A stretch of 19,926 nucleotides of DNA from Treponema sp. (GTDB lineage Bacteria; Spirochaetota; Spirochaetia; Treponematales; Breznakiellaceae). The notes beneath the pieces were generated by a model that was not told the origin of the DNA, ran no database searches, and was given only the letters and a program-made list of their open reading frames with translations. The translations under genes were made by a program, and so were the position numbers. The DNA lies in contig JAIRNB010000352.1 in the NCBI GenBank assembly GCA_031258265.1, positions 1-19,926 on the forward strand, written 5' to 3'. Below, piece by piece: positions 6,654 through 13,978 of the stretch (position 1 is the stretch's first letter; every line of letters begins with the position of its first letter).

Positions 6654-7982
6654 ATGGACAGTATCCCCTTTGCCCGCCCTTTCGTAGGCAAAGAGGAGGA
6701 GGAAGCGGTACTCCGGGTCCTCCGTTCCGGCTGGCTTACCACCGGGAAGGAAGCCCTGGCCTTTGAAGAAGAATTCTCCCGCTTCCTGGGAAAAGGCCCC
6801 CAAGGCGGCGGCCCGGCCGGAAGCCCGGCGGATGGGGGAGCGGAACCGGGGATTGCGCCCCCCTGCCTGGCGGTAAATTCCGCCACTTCGGGGCTTCACC
6901 TGGCCCTGGAAGCCTGCGGGGTAAGGGCTGGAGACCTGGTCTTCCTTCCGTCTTACACCTTCACCTCCAGCGCCGAGGTGGTCCGCTACCTGGGGGCCCA
7001 GCCGGTGTTTGTCGACGTGGGGCCGGAGAGCTTCCACCTGGACTGTGAAGCCCTGGAATCCACCCTGGAACGGCTTTCCAGGGGACTCCCCCCCTACCCT
7101 TCCCGTCAGGGGGGCGAAGGATTCGGCCCCCGGGGCCGGGCCGCGGCGGTAATGCCGGTCCACTACGGCGGCCTCCCCTGCGACATGGCCGCCATCCTGG
7201 ATACGGCCCGGCGCTACGGCCTGCGGGTCGTCGAAGACGCGGCTCATTCTTTTCCCTCGTATTACTCCCCCTCGGAAACCGCGGGGGGGGAAAACGCCTT
7301 CCCCGCCGGTTCAAAGGCCGCAGGTTATGCCGGAACCCTGGGGGACGCGGGGGTCTTTTCATTTTACGCCACCAAGACTCTCAGCACCGGCGAGGGGGGT
7401 ATGGTGGCCTGCGGCGATCCTGAACTGGCGCGGCGGATTTCCCTTATGCGCTCCCACGGAATCGACCGCTCAATCTGGAACCGCTACACCGATTCCAGGG
7501 CCTCCTGGTACTACCAGGTACTGGAACCGGGCTTCAAATACAACCTCCCGGACCTCCTCGCCGGTATCGGCAGGGTCCAACTGGGCCGGGCCTGGGAACT
7601 CCTGGAAATGAGGCGGGAAATTGCCGGGGCCTACGACAGGGCCTTTGGCGGGGACCCCCATTTCAGCATCCCCCCCTCAAGCCCCGCCAACGCCTGGCAC
7701 CTGTACCCCTTGCGCCTCAAGGCGGAGACCCTCAGCATAGGGAGGGACGAATTTGCCGCCAAGCTCCAGGAGGGAGGCGTAGGTGTTTCAGTCCACTTCA
7801 TCCCCCTCCATACTATGCCCTATTACCGGGAAGTATACGGCCTGGAACCGGAAGACCTCCCCCACAGCATGGAAAGTTTCCGCCGGGAAATTTCCCTCCC
7901 TATCTGGCCGGGGATGGACAGGACCATGACGGAACGGATCATCGGCCTGGTCCAGAGTACCGCCGCCCGTTATACGGCCTGA
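6654..7982 (+). CDS. DegT/DnrJ/EryC1/StrS-family sugar aminotransferase
   Basis: 442 residues from ATG 6654, two bases after the dehydratase stop; TGA at 7980-7982. PLP-dependent fold-type I enzyme: FARPFVGKEEEEAVLRVLRS and GWLTTG open the protein, NSATSGLHLAL binds cofactor phosphate, VVEDAAHS (Asp195) contacts the pyridine ring, and FSFYATKTLSTGEGG carries the Schiff-base Lys241. The later SHGI segment and GFKYNLPDLLAGIGRVQL are also typical. Members transfer an amino group from glutamate to 4-keto (or 3-keto) nucleotide sugars, so with the preceding dehydratase it would make a UDP-4-amino-4,6-dideoxy sugar, as in bacillosamine-type pathways. It is longer than the usual roughly 370-400 residues because of Gly/Pro-rich insertions near residues 48-75, 145-165 and 205-225. 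Exact substrate unknown. Confidence 0.9.
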   Translation: MDSIPFARPFVGKEEEEAVLRVLRSGWLTTGKEALAFEEEFSRFLGKGPQGGGPAGSPADGGAEPGIAPPCLAVNSATSGLHLALEACGVRAGDLVFLPSYTFTSSAEVVRYLGAQPVFVDVGPESFHLDCEALESTLERLSRGLPPYPSRQGGEGFGPRGRAAAVMPVHYGGLPCDMAAILDTARRYGLRVVEDAAHSFPSYYSPSETAGGENAFPAGSKAAGYAGTLGDAGVFSFYATKTLSTGEGGMVACGDPELARRISLMRSHGIDRSIWNRYTDSRASWYYQVLEPGFKYNLPDLLAGIGRVQLGRAWELLEMRREIAGAYDRAFGGDPHFSIPPSSPANAWHLYPLRLKAETLSIGRDEFAAKLQEGGVGVSVHFIPLHTMPYYREVYGLEPEDLPHSMESFRREISLPIWPGMDRTMTERIIGLVQSTAARYTA

Positions 7983-8005
7983 GAGTTATTCGATATGCGG
8001 CCTTC

Positions 8006-8023
8006 GGCTGCATTGCGGCAGCC
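8006..8023. terminator. Possible weak bidirectional terminator hairpin
   Basis: GGCTGC (8006-8011) and GCAGCC (8018-8023) form a 6-bp stem with a six-base loop in the 57-base gap between the convergent aminotransferase and RND permease genes. The following TCTAAAA on + is A-rich rather than T-rich; on - the hairpin is followed by GAAGG. An overlapping alternative stem uses GCGGCC-TTC-GGCTGC. Position fits a terminator, the U-tract does not. Confidence 0.3.
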
Positions 8024-8039
8024 TCTAAAATAGCTAAGA

Positions 8040-10937
8040 TTACCGCGCCTTGATTCCGGGCCTGGAGTACAGGGCCGGAAAGAGGAACAGGGAAGCGAGA
8101 AGGGAACCGGCGATTCCCCATAGGATGCTCCGGGAGAGGGCGGCGGAAAAACCTTCGCCCCCCAGGAGGGCCAGGGGAAGGGCTCCGGCGATCCCCGTAA
8201 GGGAGCTTGCCAGGATACTCTGAATTTTTTCCCGAATCTTAAAGCGGACTCCGGCAAACCGGGATTCCTCCAGAAAGACGCCGTTGTTCACCGAAAGCCC
8301 CGCAATCGCCACCAGGGCAACGGCGTCTCCCATCTCCAGGGGGGCGCCGCGGATGAATTTAAGCAGCAGGGGAAGGGCGCAGGATACGGGAATAATAGAA
8401 CTGATCCGCAGGGCGCTTGTCCATTTTTCCGTTATTCCCAGGAGGACAAGGAAGACCCCGGCAAAACTCCCCAGGAAGATCAGGAAGACGAGGAGGTAAC
8501 GGCTGTCCAGGGCTTCCAGTTCCCTGGAAAGGAGAAAACCGGAACCCCGTTCCCTTTCCCCGTTAAGGCTTTTCCGCAGCAATTCCGCGGCCTCCCCCGC
8601 GCTTCCGGCGGCAAGATGGACCGTGAAGTAACTGACCTTTTTCCCGTCCCGGCGGTAGATGGCTCCGTCTCCCGGGGCCTCGGCCAGGGAACCCAGGGTC
8701 CCCAGGCGGAGAGGACCGGAGGGAGAGGGGAGGGCCAAATTTGCCAGGTCCTCCCTGGACCCCGCCGCCAGGTCCCGACCCATGATGCGGATGTCTATTT
8801 CCCCCTCCTCCCGCAGCCACTTGCCGGTTACCGGGCCAAAGAGGAGCCAGCGCAGGGAAGAACCCAGGTCCCGGAGAGTCAGGCCCGATTTCGCCAGGGC
8901 CTCCCTGTCGGGGATAAAATTGATGACGGGGGTCGGTTCCTTAAAGTTAAGGACCGTTTGTACCGTCCCGTCGAGTTTTGCCGCGATTTCCGCCCCCTCT
9001 TTGGCAAGTTTCCGGGAATCTTCGCCCAGGGCCGTCACTTCGATCTCGTAAAGACCGGACCGGTAGCTTGAATCCGCATCCGGGACATAGAGAAAGCCGT
9101 CCCCCAGGAGGGGGGCCAGGGCCAGAATCCGCTCCGCCAGGGCCGGACGGCTTACGGCCCTTTCATCAAAGCCGATTTCAAATTCCCCCACGCCGTTCCG
9201 GCACTCCAGCCCCACGAAGCGTACCCCCCGCTCCGCCCTTATCCCGCGGCCCAGTTCCTCCAGGTCCGTCCGTACCGCGGCGGCGCTCTTGCCGCTTTCA
9301 AATTCGGCGGAAGCATAGAGCAGGGGCAGGCGGAATTCCATGTTAAGATTCTTACCGAGGGAGAAAAAGAGAAAGAACGCCGAAAGGCCAAGAGCGGCAT
9401 AGATGAGGCCGGTAATTCTATGACCGGCGAAGGAGGCCCCCCGGTAACCCAGGTTAAGGTAGGCGCGGCGGAAACGGCGGAACAGGGACGAATAAACCGC
9501 CGGGCCGGCGCTCCGGTTAATGTGGACAGCCGTTTCCTGCCCCAGGAAGGGGGCGAAGAAAAATAAGCCCAGGATAAGAGAAGCGGCCACCATCGTCATA
9601 AGCGCCAGGGCTGTCCGTTGAATTCCCGGGGTAACGCTGTCCAGGAAACAGAGGGGAAAGATCACCAGGAGGGTTGTAAAAGTCGAGGCGGCGATACCCT
9701 TGGAAAGCTGTTTTAACCTATCCGCCTGGGCGGCGATCACCAGCCAGGGATCTATCACCAGCCCCAGGGAAATAGAAAGCCCTGAAAGAACGTATTGATC
9801 GATGCCCATGCCGAAAACCCGTAAAAACCCCAGAGACCAGACTACACAGACCGGGAGGAACAGGAGGATGAGCAGGATGGCGCGGGGGGAAGAAAAGAAG
9901 AAGGGGATGATGATCATGACGGCGGCAAAACTCTGAACCAGGGCCAGGGCCATGGCGCGGATCATCTCTCCCTGGACTTCTCCCTCGTCCCTCAGGATCC
10001 GCAGTTTTGTTGTTTTTAGAATCTCCCTGCAGCTTTGGGACAGGGCAATAAGGTTTGCCCCGGGAACGGCGGTAATGGAAAGTCCCGCGCACTCCTGTCC
10101 GTCAAGGGTAAAGATTTCCCGCTGTTCCCGCCGCCCCAGACCGATACGGGCAAAATGGGCCAGGGAACCGATCTCCTCCCCCGCCTTAACGGGGAGTTTT
10201 TTTATTTCTTCAAGATCGCCGATCCGGGTTTTGAACCGGACATGGCTGTTGGTTTCCCCCCGGTAGACGCCTCCGGGACTCAGTACATTGGCATCCTGTA
10301 CCAGGTTCCCCAGGACGCCGGGGTTAAGGCCGGTTTCCGCCCCCCGTTCAGGATCAAATTCGATGTGGACTTCGGGAATCGTCCCCCCGCTTAGCGTTAC
10401 CTCCGCTACCCCCTCCAAATTTTCCAGTTCGTTTTTCAGGCTGTATTCCAGGTAACTCCGCAGCCGGCTTGGGCTTTCGCCCTTTTCCCCCAGGACCGCG
10501 GCGCTGAAAAAGGGCCGCCGTCCCCCGCCGGCCTCGTATATCCGGGGTTTCTGTACCGCCTGGGGCAGTTCCCGGTACAGGGAGTCTACCGTATCCCGCA
10601 GGGCCAGGTAGATTCTCTTTTTTTCCGTATTTCCTTGGGCGGGGAATCCCTGTCCCCGGCTGAAAAACACCGTGGTTTCCGAGAGCCCGTAGTCGCAGAC
10701 CGTCCGGATTTCCGCCACATTTCCCAGGGCGGAGATTCCCTCCTCCAGGGGCCCGGCGATAAGCTTTTCCATTCCCCCGGCATCCATGCCGAAATACTCA
10801 AACCGGACCCGGTATACCCACTGGGATTCCGGCGGGGAATCAAAACTGATATGCCAAAGGCTAAAGGCGCAGAGAATCGTAATAATGGCGAAGACGAAAA
10901 AAAGCGGGGAAGGGCGGCCTCTGTTCTTCCCGCTCAT
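8040..10937 (-). CDS. RND-family efflux permease, second (C-type) subunit
   Basis: 965 residues, ATG at 10937 overlapping the stop of the upstream permease by four bases (ATGA). The layout is that of AcrB/CzcA-like pumps: one N-terminal helix (PLFFVFAIITILCAFSLWHI), a large periplasmic loop with pore/porter motifs (AGPLEEGISALGNV, ELENLEGVAEVTLSGG), a first helix block, a second loop, and a second helix block (FLIFLGSFAGVFLVLLGITE, AIAGLSVNNGVFLEESRF). The helix-4 site that holds two aspartates in AcrB reads LVIDPWLV, with Asp396 followed by Pro397, so only one acidic residue remains. The protein is shorter than AcrB (about 1050). With its partner at 10934-13978 it may form a mixed trimer as MdtB/MdtC do, or act separately. 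Substrate cannot be inferred. Confidence 0.88.
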   Translation of the reverse strand: MSGKNRGRPSPLFFVFAIITILCAFSLWHISFDSPPESQWVYRVRFEYFGMDAGGMEKLIAGPLEEGISALGNVAEIRTVCDYGLSETTVFFSRGQGFPAQGNTEKKRIYLALRDTVDSLYRELPQAVQKPRIYEAGGGRRPFFSAAVLGEKGESPSRLRSYLEYSLKNELENLEGVAEVTLSGGTIPEVHIEFDPERGAETGLNPGVLGNLVQDANVLSPGGVYRGETNSHVRFKTRIGDLEEIKKLPVKAGEEIGSLAHFARIGLGRREQREIFTLDGQECAGLSITAVPGANLIALSQSCREILKTTKLRILRDEGEVQGEMIRAMALALVQSFAAVMIIIPFFFSSPRAILLILLFLPVCVVWSLGFLRVFGMGIDQYVLSGLSISLGLVIDPWLVIAAQADRLKQLSKGIAASTFTTLLVIFPLCFLDSVTPGIQRTALALMTMVAASLILGLFFFAPFLGQETAVHINRSAGPAVYSSLFRRFRRAYLNLGYRGASFAGHRITGLIYAALGLSAFFLFFSLGKNLNMEFRLPLLYASAEFESGKSAAAVRTDLEELGRGIRAERGVRFVGLECRNGVGEFEIGFDERAVSRPALAERILALAPLLGDGFLYVPDADSSYRSGLYEIEVTALGEDSRKLAKEGAEIAAKLDGTVQTVLNFKEPTPVINFIPDREALAKSGLTLRDLGSSLRWLLFGPVTGKWLREEGEIDIRIMGRDLAAGSREDLANLALPSPSGPLRLGTLGSLAEAPGDGAIYRRDGKKVSYFTVHLAAGSAGEAAELLRKSLNGERERGSGFLLSRELEALDSRYLLVFLIFLGSFAGVFLVLLGITEKWTSALRISSIIPVSCALPLLLKFIRGAPLEMGDAVALVAIAGLSVNNGVFLEESRFAGVRFKIREKIQSILASSLTGIAGALPLALLGGEGFSAALSRSILWGIAGSLLASLFLFPALYSRPGIKAR

Positions 10938-13900
10938 CTTTTTCCCCCCGCAAAGCCAATGCAGAGGGGGACAAGCAGGAGTACCAGTACAAGAGAAAAA
11001 ACAAGGCCGCCGATAAGGGCGACGGAAAGGGAAGCCTGGGAGTTGAGCCCCAGGGGATCAAAGGCAAATGGGATCAGGGCCGTGATGGTAGTAACATTGG
11101 TGATAAGGATGGCCCGTAGTTTTTCTGTACAATTTTTTATTATAAGAAAAAAACGCCGGCGGCGGTCCATGGTTTTGCCGTCCAGCGCCGCACAGGATTC
11201 GTAAAGGAGAATAGAATTGTTAATCGAAATGCCAAAGAGGACCACCAGGGCGATAAGGCTGTTGATGTCCGGCCTTAGCCCGGTGATGAGGAGGAGGAAG
11301 AAGGCCCCGGCAAAGGAAGGGGGGATGGCGAGGAGGAGGACCAGGGGAATAAGAAAGGATTCAAACTGGGCGCCCATGGACAGGTACAGCAGAACTATGG
11401 TAATCGCCAACAGGGTAAGACCGCCCCGGAGCATCTCCGCCGTTTCCTCTCCCCTGGGGGAAAGGAGAAGGTATTTTGCCTCCAGTTCTTCCGGCAGGGA
11501 AAAAGCAAAGATTTTAGCGTCCCTGCGGTTGTGGCGGTAGAGTACCGCCTCTCCCTGTTCTTCCTCCAGGCTGCCCAGGAGCCGCAGGGGAATGGAAGTG
11601 GATTCGAGATGCACCATGGTTTCCCCCAGGCCCTCCAGGGATTTAAGATCCTCATCCCGCAGTTTTATTACCAGGGGAATTTCCCTTCCCCCCTCGTAGT
11701 AGCTTTCCCGGATACCCTCCAGGGTGTCCCGGGCGGTTTGGGCTATGTACTGGGCGCTTAGGGAAAAACGGGCCAGGGCCAGCCGGTCGGGGATAAAGGC
11801 CGGGTCCCTGCGGATAATCCGGGGGATAAAATCCCCGCAGGGGGATTCCCCGGGAACCCCCTGCGCCGTCTTACCGGGGCCGGTCTCCGGTGGCAGTTCG
11901 GCGAGCAGGGCTTCCGCCCTCTCCCATGCCTCCCCCGGACTATCGGAACGGAGCAGATTCTCCGCTTCCCCGATTTCCAGGCTTTGGGCCAGGAGGTCCT
12001 GGTTTCCGCTGAAAACCGGGGTATAGGGGGTTTTCTCAAAGTGGCCGTTGATCTTTGCCCGGACTAAGGGCGCTTTTCCCCGTAGGCGGCCGGTAAACCT
12101 AATCTTTTCGGGAATCTCCGAGGGGTTTACCAGGCGGGGATAATCGTCTTTTTCAAGCCCCCCACTTATTTCCAAAGCCCGGATCTCCGTAATCTCCTCC
12201 AGCCCCCGGCTCAAGTCCTGGGCAGTCCGGCGCATCTTATCCAGGGATGTCCCCGGAGGGAAGCTCAGTTCAAAGGAAACCGTGGTTCCCCTGAGTTCCC
12301 CCAGCAGGGTAAATTTGGAAAGTCCCAGGGAAACAGCGCCGGCGGCAAGGCAGATTCCCAAGGGGATAAGGGCAAGCCGGGGTTTCCGAAAGAGAAGAAA
12401 GAGGCTCCGCCGGTAAGTCCGGCTAAGCCGGGAAAGCCCCCTTCCCCGGAGAGTTTCCTGTTGCGCTTCCGGCCTGAGAAGACTGCCCATGGCGGGGATG
12501 TAGGTAAAGGAGAGGAGGCAGGAAAATGAAATAGAGGCGATCACCGCCGCGGCCAGATCGCCAAAGAGTTCCCCCAGGAGTCCGGGGATAAAGAATACGG
12601 GGATAAAAACTATCACCGTGCTGAGGGCCGATGCGCCGGAAGACATGGCCACAGAGCTTACCCCCCGGATCACCGGCCCCGGCCAGTCTCCTTCTTGCCC
12701 GTCCTTCAAGTGGAGTTTTCTCAGTTCCCCGTCGATCTGTTCCACCGCCACCGCGCCGGCGTCAACCACCATGCCGATACCGATGGCGATTCCCGAAAGG
12801 GACATCAGGTTCAGGGACCTCCCGCTTATGGCCAGGCTCAAGACCGACGCCAGGGCGGAAAGGGGGATTATGCCGGTGATCACCAGGGACAACTTAAGGG
12901 AACGCAGGAAGATGAACACCACCAGGCCGGCGGAGAGGAGCGCCGCCAGGGAGGAAAAGAGGAGGGCCAGGAGGGATTCTATAATCTGGCGGGAAAGGTC
13001 CCCGGCTATTTCAAAGCGGTACCAGGGGCTGTACAGGGCGCTAAGGGTTTCTATCTCCCTTTTTACCTTCATGGAAAGGGGGATAGGAGGAGGCCCTTTC
13101 CTCAATCCGATTCTGATACATTCCACGCTGTGGGGAATCCCCCGTTCCTCCGAGCGGTAGAGGAAAAAACTATCCTGGGGGCCGCTTTTCCTTTCTACCT
13201 CCGCTATGTCCCCCACCCGCAGGAGACTCCCCTGATCCCAGGAAAGGGGGGTATTTTTTAATTCTTCCAGATTCCGGTAGAGTCCCGATGTTTTTACACT
13301 GTACTCCAGTTCCCCCTCCCGGATGGTTCCTCCGGGGTATTCAAAATTAGCGGCGGCGATGATCTCTGCCGCGGCGGAAAGGTTAAGGCCCCTGGATTCA
13401 AGGCCGGACTTTTCAAAATTAACCTGTATTTCCTCCTCCTCCCCCCCTGACACCGTGACCATGGCGCCCAGACGCTGCAGCCTAGGCTTAATATCGGTTT
13501 CCGCGATATAGCGCCCGTAACGGAGATCCCCGTCCATGGGGATCATGATAATAGTAATACTGTCTTTTTCACTTCCGCTTTCCCGGCTTACCTTGGGCTT
13601 GGAACAGAAGGAGGGGAGGCCCTCATAGCATATATCAATGATCTCCCTGCTTTCCGCCAGGGCCAGGTCCGTATCGGTCCCCCAGTGCAGTTCTATTCTT
13701 AAAAGAGAAAGCCCTTCCCTGCTCACCGATGAAACGGATTTAAGGCCCCCCAGGGCGGCGAAGGCGTCTTCCAGGGGGATAGTCACCAGGGTCCGCATTT
13801 CTTCCGCCGTTACCCCCGGATATTCGGTGCTGACGATAAGGAAACGTTCTTTCAGGGGGGGCAGAAAATCCAGGGGAATGATAAAGGCGCAGCTAATCCC

Positions 13901-13978
13901 CAGGAGGACCATGCCCCCCAGGGCGGAGAGGATGGAGAGGGGATGGCGGGCGGAAAAACCGATAAGCTTTTTTATCAT
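10934..13978 (-). CDS. RND-family efflux permease, first subunit
   Basis: 1014 residues from ATG 13978, overlapping the upstream lipoprotein stop by four bases. The product has an N-terminal helix (residues about 12-35), DFLPPLKERFLIVSTEYPGV, and VTIPLEDAFAALGGLKSVSS, both characteristic of RND pumps. Loop 1 is followed by helices 2-6, including LNLMSLSGIAIGIGMVVDAG. A second loop precedes helices 8-12 (LYLSMGAQFESFLIPLVLLL, LFGISINNSILLYES). Asp406 corresponds to AcrB Asp407, but the adjacent acidic residue is Ala407. Asn-Asn takes the place of the helix-10 Lys region, as in CzcA-like pumps. It should use proton motive force to load substrate from periplasm or membrane into the adaptor/TolC channel encoded upstream. 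Confidence 0.92.
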   Translation of the reverse strand: MIKKLIGFSARHPLSILSALGGMVLLGISCAFIIPLDFLPPLKERFLIVSTEYPGVTAEEMRTLVTIPLEDAFAALGGLKSVSSVSREGLSLLRIELHWGTDTDLALAESREIIDICYEGLPSFCSKPKVSRESGSEKDSITIIMIPMDGDLRYGRYIAETDIKPRLQRLGAMVTVSGGEEEEIQVNFEKSGLESRGLNLSAAAEIIAAANFEYPGGTIREGELEYSVKTSGLYRNLEELKNTPLSWDQGSLLRVGDIAEVERKSGPQDSFFLYRSEERGIPHSVECIRIGLRKGPPPIPLSMKVKREIETLSALYSPWYRFEIAGDLSRQIIESLLALLFSSLAALLSAGLVVFIFLRSLKLSLVITGIIPLSALASVLSLAISGRSLNLMSLSGIAIGIGMVVDAGAVAVEQIDGELRKLHLKDGQEGDWPGPVIRGVSSVAMSSGASALSTVIVFIPVFFIPGLLGELFGDLAAAVIASISFSCLLSFTYIPAMGSLLRPEAQQETLRGRGLSRLSRTYRRSLFLLFRKPRLALIPLGICLAAGAVSLGLSKFTLLGELRGTTVSFELSFPPGTSLDKMRRTAQDLSRGLEEITEIRALEISGGLEKDDYPRLVNPSEIPEKIRFTGRLRGKAPLVRAKINGHFEKTPYTPVFSGNQDLLAQSLEIGEAENLLRSDSPGEAWERAEALLAELPPETGPGKTAQGVPGESPCGDFIPRIIRRDPAFIPDRLALARFSLSAQYIAQTARDTLEGIRESYYEGGREIPLVIKLRDEDLKSLEGLGETMVHLESTSIPLRLLGSLEEEQGEAVLYRHNRRDAKIFAFSLPEELEAKYLLLSPRGEETAEMLRGGLTLLAITIVLLYLSMGAQFESFLIPLVLLLAIPPSFAGAFFLLLITGLRPDINSLIALVVLFGISINNSILLYESCAALDGKTMDRRRRFFLIIKNCTEKLRAILITNVTTITALIPFAFDPLGLNSQASLSVALIGGLVFSLVLVLLLVPLCIGFAGGKR

